A stretch of DNA of 64,000 nucleotides. Origin: Chionis minor. Lineage: Eukaryota > Chordata > Aves > Charadriiformes > Chionididae. Positions 40,491-51,730 of the stretch are shown here, in pieces. The notes beneath the pieces were generated by a model. It saw nothing but the letters and a program-made list of their open reading frames with translations. It ran no database searches and was not told the DNA's origin. The stretch's first letter is position 1. Every line of letters starts with the position of its first letter. Location: the NCBI GenBank assembly GCA_013398295.1, contig VZSF01001924.1, positions 346,580 to 410,579 on the forward strand, given 5' to 3'. Both the position numbers and the translations under genes were made by a program.

Positions 40491-40525
40491 TTTTTGCAAA
40501 TACTTCTATTTGCAAAAATAGAAGT
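40491..40525. repeat. Two overlapping, mutually exclusive hairpins
   Basis: Hairpin 1: tttttgcaaata (40491-40502), loop cttc, tatttgcaaaaa (40507-40518), perfect 12-bp arms. Hairpin 2: acttctattt (40502-40511), loop gcaa, aaatagaagt (40516-40525), perfect 10-bp arms. They share bases, so only one can form at a time. Confidence 0.9.
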
Positions 40526-42313
40526 GTATTGTCTTGGTGCATTATGTAGGAAAGACTGGACAACTTAGTCTCCGAGACACTTAAAAGGCGTTGCAGTGGT
40601 CACTGTGAATCTAATCCCTTGTTATTTACCATAACCTTACATATACATGTAAAAAAGACAACATGACCTCACTTGCTAGCTCTCAAACATGAGTACGGGA
40701 ATAATTTATCAGATCTTTAGTTTAAGTCTACTCATACTCCTATATGTTATTGGAGAACAAGTTCCTTTTTGACTTATTTAACAATGAATGGGGACTGTGA
40801 AATGCCAGTTCCTTTGAATTTCTCTGTACTTGTGTTTCCAGAACTTTCAAAATGAATAAACACTGGGCATTGGTATCTATAATCTAGAGGATTTGCAAAG
40901 GAAGTGACAGAGTCTTTGTGATTTTACCTGCCTCACTGAGGAGAGTCAGGCAAAGGGCCTCTAAATCCTTAATTACCGATGTACCAGATAGACAGCACAG
41001 AAGGGATTTTCATATTAATAAGATAAGGACCATTTTAATTTATTCACAGGGTTAAAAAAATGGTTACTTCTGAAATCCATTAGTAAGGCAAGTAATTTTT
41101 ACATATGTTAGTTTTCAAAATTAGGATTAATTTTAATACATTCCTTTTCGAAACTTGTTCTTAAATTTTTCAAAGTAAAGCAGGAAGTGTCTGTATTTTA
41201 GTCTAAAGTGAAGATTCTACATAAGTAATATTACGTCAGTAATGTGCTTAAAAGCACACCATCTAATCACTGACTTACATTTTCATATACCAATAAATCT
41301 GTTCCACAGTCACCTGCTAATAAGTGAATTCTGTTCAAGCACTTCCAGATGTTGGGACAGCCTACTGTATTTTGGTGGCTTTTAGAAGTTACACAAAATT
41401 TCAAAAATAAGTACCAGTCTCATTCATGGACCTTAGTAAACTATTTAGTGTCTTCCTGTTGTTGATGGGAATGCTCTGAGCCCTGATTCAATGAAATATA
41501 TATATGCAGACTTGCTGACTAGAGGAAAGCATAACTGAAATAATTCCTTCTCAGCATTGAAGTTTAAAATGAAACTGATATTTCTTAGTAACCAAAGACT
41601 AGGGCTTGAGATAATAGGAGGAAATGGCTGTAATTTTCACAGGATTTATCAAGGAGTTTGCCAAGAACAAAAATCACAGATTTTATTTTGCCATCCTTAT
41701 TTTTTCATGGGCAGGGGGGAAATATTACTTGTTTTTGCAGAATTCTTGAATAGTATGCTAGGTGTCTATTTAACTGTTGTTTATCAAACCTCCTGAAAGC
41801 TTTTGGAAACCTCTCTATGAATATCCTTGGACTTTGGACTGACCTGTTGGTCTTGACCAAAAGCCAGCGATATGGGCCTTTTTTTAATTATAATACACAA
41901 ATCTAAAAATGAATGCTTTATTTTATACTGATTTGAAAATAATGAAAGATCTTAGAAATGCATTCTTTTTATGTTTTGAATTCTCTTCAGTCTTTTGGAT
42001 ACTATAGTATGGATACTTACATCTACATGGCTTTTATAATTTAGATGTTTAGTCCCTATTTTGTTTCTTATTTGGAATTCAGCAGAATAAGAGATTCCAT
42101 CAGTAGGTATTCCATCTCTAAACTATGGTGGTTTAAACATACTTTCATCTAAACTCCAGTAAAACTGTGAGGTCAGATCTAGTGAAGTGTTAAACTATTA
42201 CTTCTCAGTGACTTTCTTAGGATTTGAAACATTCACCGCTGCCTGAATATCATCTAGTTCTGATCTTGATAATTACTCAAGCCAGTTGGGCACTATTGCT
42301 GCTATTAGGTACC
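40526..42313. other. Unannotated DNA
   Basis: No gene or repeat is recognised. Confidence 0.55.
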
Positions 42314-42430
42314 CAGTTTCAGTATGTGCTGACTTGTGCCACCGTGTCCATCTCTCAGGTTTGTGGTATGCAGTTTCAATGTGTGCTTTCAATCTGTCTG
42401 TCTCTCAGGTTTTGTATACAAGACTGCTCT
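42314..42430. repeat. Imperfect two-copy duplication, ~57-60-bp unit
   Basis: cagtttcagtatgtgct (42314) and cagtttcaatgtgtgct (42371) begin two units that both contain tctctcaggttt (42353 and 42410 areas). The units differ by substitutions and a few bases of length. The overlapping open frames reflect the repeat. Confidence 0.75.
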
Positions 42431-42708
42431 TCAGTCTTGAGCAACACACCACCACAATTTTTCAGCTTATGATTATACAAGCTTTCATTGATAAGAGACA
42501 GAGACCAAGCAGTTAATCATGTTTTTCTTTTGAAGTCTTCAGAAATAAAGAAAACAGGATCTGGTGTTTTATTAATCTTCTAAATACTGACTACATCTAA
42601 TTCAATGTATAGTGTTATAGATGCATAATAATACATATTTCAAGTTGATTTTTTACAATTGGATTTGACATCTTGTGCAACTATATGCTTGGAGAATTTT
42701 TAGCTTTT

Positions 42709-42730
42709 TGTTTGGTTGGTTGGTTGGTTG
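42709..42730. repeat. (TTGG)n microsatellite
   Basis: Several TTGG units in a row, followed by a T-run. Confidence 0.8.
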
Positions 42731-45700
42731 TTTTTTTTCCTTGAACTCAGATACAGAGTGTATGTGCTCATCCCTTTTATTTCAATATCTGTCCATTCTG
42801 TGTAAAGGTCTGAAATCATTAAATCAAGCTGCCTTTAATCATATTGGGGAGAGAGGAGGGGAACTAAAGTAGCTGGCATTCTCTCACAGCTTATTATCTC
42901 TAAGTTGTATTGAAATTCCTGAGAAAAGTTTAAAATCTACTGTTTCTGTGGGGTCTTAGAAAAAGAGGAAGATTTTAAAGAAGTGAAAGATGAAAAAGAA
43001 CTAAGAAGGAGACTCCAAATTTAATTTTTTACTTTCCTTTGGGGATCTACAGTGTTATACTGAAATTTTAACTTTAAATGTCACTGTTAGGCACTATCCA
43101 TAAACCCAGGAAGAAAGGAACACTGTGAAGGAATGTTACACAGTTCAAGTTTCCTTCACAATTTTGCTTTCCTCCTGAATTTATGGGACCAGTTCAGCTG
43201 TCTAAACATGTCTCTAATAGCCTTTTGTGTGTCCAGCTGGCTTCAGACTTATGCTAGAAGGAATGGTAGTGTGTCTCCTTTATGTCCCAATCACATTTTC
43301 CAGCACCACATGAATATCTCAGACACATGGGACAGCCTGAATGTATTAGATAGTTGCATATGGCAACAAATGCAGTTCTGAAAGTCCCTATGCAGGGCTC
43401 TAGAGATGTGCTTAAGCATCCATAATGTTTAACAAAGATGTAGAGACGGTGTCAGTCCATTGCTCATTTGTAGGCATCTGCTTTCATCAGGTTGCCCATT
43501 TATGTAAAACATCTGCATAAGATGACAGACATGACAGAGGACCTATGTACTACCCATGCCATTCTGGGGCTGTGTTTGGGGTCAGGCCTTGGTTGGTACA
43601 GGCAATGGAGTCTGGGAGGCAATTTCCCTTACCAGCAATCAGGTTACTGACTGTCACTGCCATGCTACATCCACATGGTGGTAGGACATATCACGCTGCA
43701 TGGACAACTACTTCATTCTGTGCTCGGTAGACCTTTTAAGCAGGGAATAGCCTACTGCACATGTTATGAGAACATAGACCCAATATACAGAGGTGGCTGA
43801 ACAAAGATTCACAACACTAGTTCACACATTACACAGAAGTAGTTTGACCACCTCTATTTTGGGCTAAGATAAATCTCAGCAATCACAGCATGCATATTCA
43901 GCATGCAGTTTCAAAGCTTTGCAACAAAATTAGATTAAAAAATAGTATTTACCATAACCATAGAAGGCTTCATTCAAAGACTGGGAACAGCAGTACATTT
44001 CATATTTCCATTCCCTCAGACACTAACATAGTCTCCGGAATTTATTTTTTTTTTTAGTGTAAAAAGATTCTTCTTTACTTTCTTTTTAAACTAAAGTGTT
44101 TTTCGCTAATAGAATTAGAATCCAAACATTTAAATAACCTTTCTTTTATGAGTTCTTCTGCTGTAACACAGTACTAGTTAATGGGTATTTTTTAATGTGC
44201 TTTCAAATTGGTGAGGTATATGAAAAGAAAGCTGAAAAAGATACATACACAAAAAAAAAAAGACAAGTACATGTAATTGGAAAAGATACATAATTACAGA
44301 TCATTAGAAATCATGACCAAAAAAACACTTAAAAAAAAGTCTCAAAATGTCTCTGAAGATTTAAGATGAACTGCTGATTTTAAAATCAATCTTTCCACAT
44401 TTTAGATTCATCTCACAAGAAAAAAAAAAATCTGATTGGTACTGAATTGTGAAACAGGACTAATAGAGGAAAAGAATCACTGAAGTTTTTCCACTAAGAT
44501 TTTCTACTTGCAGGATCTGGATACTACAAACAACCCGAAGTATCTCCACTTTTCACTGACCGTGGCAGGAAATATTACATTCTGTAATCTTTTGGGAACC
44601 ATTGGTGCTTTCGTGCATAAAACTTGGGTCAGTTATGCTGGTACCAGTCAGATATATAACTGAAACTGCCTATGAAATTTGGAAAAAAAAAAACTATCTG
44701 GATTTTTGTAAATATATTTTCCATCAATGTTTTCTAACACTTGTAGTCATAGTAGAATTGTTGTACCTGTGAGATGATAAGCTAAATTATACTGAAGCTA
44801 AACCAAGGGGTTTTTACACAATTCTGCAGAGAAAATTGTAAAGATTTTTAATAGCTATATAATTTCTGGTCTTGAATCTAGAACCTTCTGAAAAGGAAGA
44901 GAACTCACTATGTAAACTCTTATTTTTTCCACACTTGAGAACTCTTGACCATTTCTACAGCAGAGTGCCTTTATGCAAATTTATAAGGCAGATTTCAGGT
45001 TTCTAATGAAAATGACTAGGACTTGCTATTATGTTAGATAAACAATCCTTTGCAGAACAACAAAAGTATGTAAAATCCCTGGCCTGAAAAGATGATCATT
45101 CAAAGTCCCAATCCAGAAAAAAATAAAATATGTTTTTCATAAATTGTGGTTAGTCTGGTTAAAAGTCTCTAGGCTTCACTGGATAAGACAGTGACTGAGA
45201 TGACAAGCCATACAGAAATATAATTCACGTTGGACTGGGGTTTTTTAATATATATATATACACACCTCTGGTATTCTCTTTTTTATTTTCAAGTAGAGAA
45301 GCAGATGGACGAGGTATGTTTCTTGATGATATGGGACTTTAGAAGTAACTTGAGTGACAAGAGAATAGGCACAGATGGGACCATTAGTCTTAGGCTGATG
45401 TTGAAACAGTGGGTATTTGTACATGGCAATACAAGGCATGGCAGTATAAACAGGCAGATGCAGTGATGTGCAGACAATTAAAGACAGCAGAGAGAAACAC
45501 TTCAAAACTTTTTGATGCATTCAGTTCATTTGAGCAGTATTCAAACAGTTAATATTTTCTCATTTTCTACTGATACCCTGAAGAAGTCTTCACCAGGATT
45601 AGAAAGTATAAATATTTTCTACAATTACGATTTCCAGTGAAAATTTAGCTGTCGTCAATAATAGTTATCTAAAATATTTGGCACATCAAATAAACTTGGC

Positions 45701-45762
45701 CTGTCTGTTTTGGGGACTATGAGCAGGAAAGAATTGCTTCAGTGATCATGGTAGCTTTTTTC
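42731..45762. other. Unannotated DNA
   Basis: No gene is recognised. There are small A-runs at about 44252-44262 and 44420-44430 and a short (TA)n(CA)n run at about 45248-45266. Confidence 0.55.
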
Positions 45763-45765
45763 AGT

Positions 45766-45828
45766 AGCTGAAATTATTCTGGAGGAATATTTTTATTCCT
45801 CTGAAAGAGGAATAATTTCAGAAAAGCT
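45766..45828. repeat. Compound imperfect palindrome
   Basis: The outer arms ctgaaattattc (45768-45779) and gaataatttcag (45810-45821) are perfectly complementary. Inside them, gaggaata (45782-45789), tattcctc (45794-45801) and agaggaat (45807-45814) alternate in orientation, giving two competing inner stems. agct at 45766 and 45825 can extend the outer stem across mismatches. The whole can fold as a long hairpin on either strand. Confidence 0.85.
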
Positions 45829-46149
45829 AGTTCTCTGAAGGCAATTTTGAAGGTTGAATACAGAAATATAGGTGGTGTACTGTGGAAGGATCTTCAGTAG
45901 TTTACACTTCTTTTCCAGTAGTGCATAGTTTCGTAGCAACCAAGTTTGAGGAATTATTTTAGGAAGCAAATTGGGGGAAAGTTGTGAGGAAAGGAAAAAA
46001 CATAAACAGGAATTATAATTAGTGAAAAAATATTTATTTTTGTAGTCTTAAGGCAGTAGATTGTCATCTTAGGGTTTCGTTCTAACATGGAAAAGGGCTG
46101 AACTGTGCGCAACTGGGATATTCTCTAAATCGGTTTACCTCGAGCAGCT

Positions 46150-46372
46150 ATGGAATCACAGAGTAGCTGACAAGGGGAAAGGAACCTGTGGAGATTGTCT
46201 AGACCAAACCTTCACTCAAAGCAGAGTCAAGCAGAACATGTTGTCTAAGGCCATGTCCAGTTGAGTTTCGACTGCCAAAAGAGTCAAAACCTATTGACTA
46301 CCAAAATGTTGAGACTCCACAGCCTCATGTGGCAAACCTGTTCCTATGTTCAATCACCTTCACAATAAAATG
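46150..46372 (-). mobile_element. CR1: Old CR1 LINE 3' UTR fragment
   Basis: On the plus strand this begins with a CR1-tail-like ggaatcacagag (46152) and passes through blocks typical of reversed CR1 3' ends: ggaacctgtggagattgtct, actccacagcctcatgtggc (46314 on) and aacctgttcctatgttcaat. It is more diverged than copy C and of a different 3' UTR type. The 5' part is absent. Confidence 0.8.
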
Positions 46373-47997
46373 TACAGTAAGATCTGTAAACATATTTAAC
46401 TAATTATGACATTAAATAAATAAGTGAATGGAAAGCCCTGCAGAATGGAAGACAAGCAGACAGGCCAAAATTCTCTATTCTTGATCTGTCATCTGCCCAA
46501 AGTGAGGTAAGGGTAAGTCATCCTTGAACGTTCAGGTTTATCTAAGATATAAAAGGCCTAAAGACACTGTCTGTCCTGACAACTCAAGTGATGTTCATCT
46601 GGCCAACATGTCTGTTGAGTCTGGTTGCAGACATACATAGGCTTCTACTCATTCACATATCTGTATTTCCACAGATATTTCTACACTAAACTGAAGGGGG
46701 GAGAGGGGGAGAGAGAGTCTGAAGTATCATGCTTCATCAATGTCATTATCATCCATAGCTGTTGGAGGGGGATAGATGGGTGTTCTTTCCTTCTTTTTTA
46801 TTTTTTTTATTTTTCTTTTCAGAAAAGTGTGCCAGAGTATATCAGGACAGCTCAGGGAACGCAGGTTTTTAATACACAATTCCAATAAGCCAATTGTTCC
46901 AAAGATGCAAGATAAAACTGATCTACTGCCTACCTATTCCCTGCTGCTGACGCACCTACAAAGACTACAGTAGTAGAAGAAGAGGATGAGTTTTGCGCTT
47001 TCTGGAGGAGTGGGAAGAAACAGTACAACAGCTTGCCTCCCTTTATATATAGCAAATGTAATGCAATCAAGAGTGTTAGTTGGCTGGAAAGATTAATCCA
47101 AGAAGACTCTCCTGACAATTTTTCAACAGAAATTAATTTGTCCTTAGAGGAGTTGGTATTTTGATAAAAGTAAAATAAGGTCTTCAACCAAGAATGTGAT
47201 ACGTTATGTTTTGAATGAGTTGCAATTTAGTTTAATGTTTCTACTCTCTCCGAGTGCTGGAATTCATTTGCCAAGAGAACTTTTTCTCTTAAGATGTATC
47301 ATGATCTCCTGCCTTGGTGAAGAGATAGAATTCATTCTCAGTAGAGCTTGTTATAATGGCCAGTGGGAGCTGGGAGAACAAAAGAACCAGGAGGTACCCC
47401 CTCTTGTGTTTCCACAGCACTCTTCAATTGTTTGGCTCTAAGAGATGTATTGTAAGAGAAAACAAATACAAGTAACAAAAACATGAAATAAAAGCTCATA
47501 GTACTTTAAAAGTCAATTTTGATGAAAATGTCAACTTTAATTGTCACTTGTATGGATATATTCTGGAATTTTTGTACTTCCTCATTATGAATGTGGAGTA
47601 CTTGAGAAAGGCAGTAGAACATGCTTGGCAGGCATGGTCATTGCAAAGGGTGTCTGAAGCTCTGGGAGGTAATGGCAGCACTAGAGTTGGTCCAGGAAAG
47701 CTTCGTGCTTGTGTGACTCCAGGTCAGGAGGCAGGTGTAGGATGTGTCTAATCCATTCTGTCTTCCCCCCCTTTCTGCCTTCTTCCAACTTCACTGAAAC
47801 TTCCTAATTTGAAAATCCTTTGAAATTTTTATGATTTGATTAAAATGGTCACTAATTTAAAACATTCCCTATTTCTCTTTTATCTGACTTTCTTCATTCT
47901 TAAGTGACTCTTATGCAAGCTGCACAAGGGCAGGATAAATATTTCATACCTATACAATGCCCTATACTAATGCCCATCAGTTTAGTTTTATGTAAAC
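46373..47997. other. Unannotated DNA
   Basis: No gene is recognised between the two minus-strand CR1 copies. A purine-rich run lies at about 46695-46720. Confidence 0.55.
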
Positions 47998-48119
47998 AAT
48001 CATAGAATCATACAATCGTAGAATCACACAATCATAGAATCACTTGGGTTGGAAGAGACCTTCAAGATCATCGAGTCCAACCATAAACCTATGCCAAAAC
48101 CACCCCTAAACCATGTCCC

Positions 48120-49750
48120 TCAGTACCACGTCCACCCGTCTTTTAAATATCTCCAGGGACGGCAATTCCACCACCTCCCTGGGCAGCCTGTTCCAATGCC
48201 TGATACCCTTTCGGTAAAGAAGTTTTTCCTAATATCCAACCTAAACCTCCCCTGGCACAACTTGAGGCCATTTCCTCTTGTCCTGTCATTTGTTACTTGG
48301 GAGAAGAGTTTGACCCCCACCTCGCTACAGCCTTCTTTCAGGTAGTTGTAGAGAGTGATAAGGTCTCCCCTCAACCTTCTCTTCTCCAGGATAAACAATC
48401 CCAACTCTCTCAGCNNNNNNNNNNNNNNNNNNNNNNNNNNNNNNNNNNNNNNNNNNNNNNNNNNNNNNNNNNNNNNNNNNNNNNNNNNNNNNNNNNNNNN
48501 NNNNNNNNNNNNNNNNNNNNNNNNNNNNNNNNNNNNNNNNNNNNNNNNNNNNNNNNNNNNNNNNNNNNNNNNNNNNNNNNNNNNNNNNNNNNNNNNNNNN
48601 NNNNNNNNNNNNNNNNNNNNNNNNNNNNNNNNNNNNNNNNNNNNNNNNNNNNNNNNNNNNNNNNNNNNNNNNNNNNNNNNNNNNNNNNNNNNNNNNNNNN
48701 NNNNNNNNNNNNNNNNNNNNNNNNNNNNNNNNNNNNNNNNNNNNNNNNNNNNNNNNNNNNNNNNNNNNNNNNNNNNNNNNNNNNNNNNNNNNNNNNNNNN
48801 NNNNNNNNNNNNNNNNNNNNNNNNNNNNNNNNNNNNNNNNNNNNNNNNNNNNNNNNNNNNNNNNNNNNNNNNNNNNNNNNNNNNNNNNNNNNNNNNNNNN
48901 NNNNNNNNNNNNNNNNNNNNNNNNNNNNNNNNNNNNNNNNNNNNNNNNNNNNNNNNNNNNNNNNNNNNNNNNNNNNNNNNNNNNNNNNNNNNNNNNNNNN
49001 NNNNNNNNNNNNNNNNNNNNNNNNNNNNNNNNNNNNNNNNNNNNNNNNNNNNNNNNNNNNNNNNNNNNNNNNNNNNNNNNNACATTGGCAAGCCTCCAGT
49101 CATCTGGGACCTCCCCCGTTGACCAGGACTGCTGATAAATGATGGAGAGTGGCTTGGCAAGCTCCTCCGCCAGTTTCCTCAGCACTCTTGGGTGGATCCC
49201 ATCCGGCCCCATAGACTTGTGACTATTCAGTTGATGTAGTAGGTCACTAACTGCTGCCTTCTGGATTATAGGGGTTTTATTTTGTTCTCCAACCTTTTCT
49301 TCCAGCTCTGGAGGGTGAATATCCTGAGGATAGCTGGTTTTGCTATTGAAGACTGAGGCAAAGAAGGTATTAAGTACCTCAGTTTTCTCCTCATCCTTGC
49401 TGACAATCTTCCCCTCTGTGTCCAGTAAAGGGTGGAGATTCACCCTGGCTCTCTTTTTGTTGTTAATATATTTGTAAAACCCTTTTTTATTATTTTTTAG
49501 AACAGTGGACAGATTCTAGCTGTTCTTTTGCCCTTCTGGTGTTCTTTCTACATAACCTTGCTAGGGCCTTATACTCTTCTTGAGTTGCCTGCCCCTTGTT
49601 CCAAAGATGGTACACTCTCCTTTTTTCTCTGAGACCCAGCAGAAGCTCCCTGTTCATCCAGGCCAGTCGTCTTCCCCACCAGTTCATCTTACGGCACATG
49701 GGGACAGCCTGCTCCTGTGCCTCCAAGAGCACTTTTTTGAAAGCATTCAG
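48120..49750 (-). pseudogene. CR1 ORF2 reverse transcriptase, copy C, partly unsequenced
   Basis: The linker piece (112 codons, ending at 49490) is open but shifts frame near 49518, where residues expected after QLE are lost. The next piece (49443 to the gap at 49082) is open over about 120 codons: NLHPLLD, TEVLNTFFASVFNSKT, GPDGIHPRVLRKLAEELAK and IYQQSW. The downstream piece (48414-48120) is open to [13 protein letters not shown] and then frameshifts in the last tens of codons. Whether the palm motifs survive cannot be seen. The 5' part of ORF2 (endonuclease) and ORF1 are absent, so the copy is not autonomous. Confidence 0.9.
48415..49081. other. Assembly gap, 667 Ns
   Basis: A run of 667 unknown bases lies wholly inside CR1 copy C. 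The matching interval in copy D (58373-59311) is 939 bases. Long open frames reported through this interval are artefacts of reading Ns as codons. Confidence 1.
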
Positions 49751-51367
49751 CCTTCTTGGACCAATACTAATACTAAAAATATGCAACTTATTTGTCAGGA
49801 CTTCCCTTCTGCTGTTAAACTTTTGCACAGAGAGTGAATATTGATTGCCATTTTGCCCCTTTAAATTTTCAGAGGAAGAAAATTACAAAACATTACTGAC
49901 GGTGCCTAAGCCAAATGGGTTTAGACATACTTAGGAATGCTCTATTCTGTTTAATTACAGGTGTACATGATGGGCAGACATTTTTTAGATGTACTCAATC
50001 TTTTTCCTAATTTAAGTTCTTCAGAATAACTGAATGTAGTGTAACCAGATGGCAGAAGATCTGCAATTCTCACAAGTAATTGAGTACAGAAAGTCAGTCC
50101 TTTGCAATTGGTCCATGCCACAGTCACACACAGTTCTTTCATCAGGTATCTCAAAGTGTAGCAGCATTTACAGGGATATTCTTGTTGTACTATACTGGAA
50201 AACATCCATCAGGTATAAAGTTTAAGAGCACCAGACTATGACAGTTCTAAATAGACTAGGCTATTCCAGAAGCGCTCCTTGGTCTGGTAAAATTTCTAAG
50301 CAGCATAGCTACATCAAGAAAACCTTTAAATGTAGCCCAAACTTAATTTCCTTTTCTGACTGATTGTCCTACAGGTTACTGAGGTTTACTTTTCTTTGAT
50401 ATCTTTGATATCTTTGGCCTGTGACATGCCAACAACATTATTCCTGCCTTTAACTAAGGGATACCAGATGTAATTTCTTCCTCTCACGTACTTTGCCTTC
50501 CGTTAATATAGTTACGTTTAGAGAGAGTAGCAGTGAAATAAAACTGATGTGGGAAATATGACTTGGAAAGCTAAGCTTGCATATGTACATGGAAAAGGGT
50601 AACAAAAGGGCATCTTCAAAGTAACTAAACTAGTAACTAAAAATGTTAATAAATATTTCTGATTAAATGATTGTGGCTGTTGGACCTCAGTAAATACTTT
50701 GTTCAATAAATATTTTGTTCAAGAGACATAATACATAATACAAGACCCAGATTGGTAAGGGTTTACATTTTAAATTAATCTTTAAGCTAGGCTGTGAATA
50801 AGCAAGACAAAAACATGCTTTCTTGATATGCTGAATGGTAGTGAGAGAAATCTTCTCCCTCAGTTAAGTGATCTTTCAAGGGTTGGGAGAATACTCTGGT
50901 CCATTATTGCTTGCAGAGTCTATTTTTTTTAGCTAAGTCTTAAGTTTTGTAGCTCAGAATGGAGCACATTTCACTTAGCTTGTATAATAGGTTTTCAAAT
51001 ACTTAGAAATCTTTATGCAGCAGGAGTGACAAGAATAAAAATTTTGTATTCTACAGTTAGGAGCTCTTCATTAATCACTTTTATGAGATATAACAAAGTA
51101 ACATGAATGTCAAACAAAAACGCCATCACAAGTAATAAAAAAGCATAACTGTGACCTTAAGTGGAATTAAATGACCATTGAGTAACAGCATAAAAATTCA
51201 AAATAGCTAAGGAGTTCATTTTTAGGGGAGTATGCACCTAAATGCTTCATACAAAACAGCAAATGAGGGTGGGATTGGAAGTAGAACAGTATAAAATCCA
51301 CAGTATTTGAAAATGTCCTACTAAAGCATTCTTCCTAAATAATCTATAAAGCAAATTTTCATCGTGG
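49751..51367. other. Unannotated DNA
   Basis: No gene or repeat is recognised. Confidence 0.55.
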
Positions 51368-51730
51368 TAACATAACAACATAACATAACATAACATAACA
51401 TAACAACATAACATAACATAACATAACATAACATAACATAACATAACATATAACATAACATAACATATAACATAACATAACAACATATAACATAACGTAA
51501 CATAACGTAACATGACATAACATAACATAACGTAACATAACATAACATAACGTAACATAACGTAACGTAATGTAACGTAACGTAACGTAACGTAACGTAA
51601 CGTAACGTAACGTAACATATAACATAACGTAACGTAACGTAACATAACATAACATAACGTAACATAACATAACATCACATCACATCACATCACATCACAT
51701 CACATCACATCACATAACATAACATAACAT
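51368..51730. repeat. Pentanucleotide satellite (CATAA/CGTAA/CATCA)n
   Basis: About 360 bases of 5-bp units. The left part is mostly CATAA with occasional TA insertions (catataac). The centre, about 51495-51660, is rich in CGTAA, including a near-pure run at about 51565-51614 with one TGTAA. Eight CATCA units occupy about 51673-51713, followed by CATAA again. The minus-strand frames reading MLCYVMLRYVTL-type repeats are translations of the array, not proteins. Confidence 0.97.

Larger units (their letters stand above)
47998..49750 (-). mobile_element. CR1: CR1 LINE copy C, 5'-truncated, with assembly gap
   Basis: Read on the minus strand, the element starts in the ORF2 linker (NAFKKVLLEAQEQAVP near 49750-49705), continues through the RT N-terminus to DDWRLAN at about 49090, is lost in Ns, and resumes with [17 protein letters not shown] at about 48414-48365. 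It then has the ORF2 C-terminus, the 3' UTR and a tail of four 8-bp-type units, some modified (47999-48045). The plus-strand end agaatcacttgggttggaag is diagnostic of CR1. It has the fewest disablements of the copies here, which suggests it is the youngest, although the gap hides the catalytic region. Confidence 0.95.

Noticed and set aside
48120..49443. Open frames of 255-372 codons on both strands
   Set aside because: Most of their length is Ns; only the CR1 ORF2 pieces on the minus strand are real homology.
51247..51678. Minus-strand open frames of 103-143 codons with MLCYV/TLRY-type repeats
   Set aside because: They are translations of the pentanucleotide satellite in three phases, not proteins.
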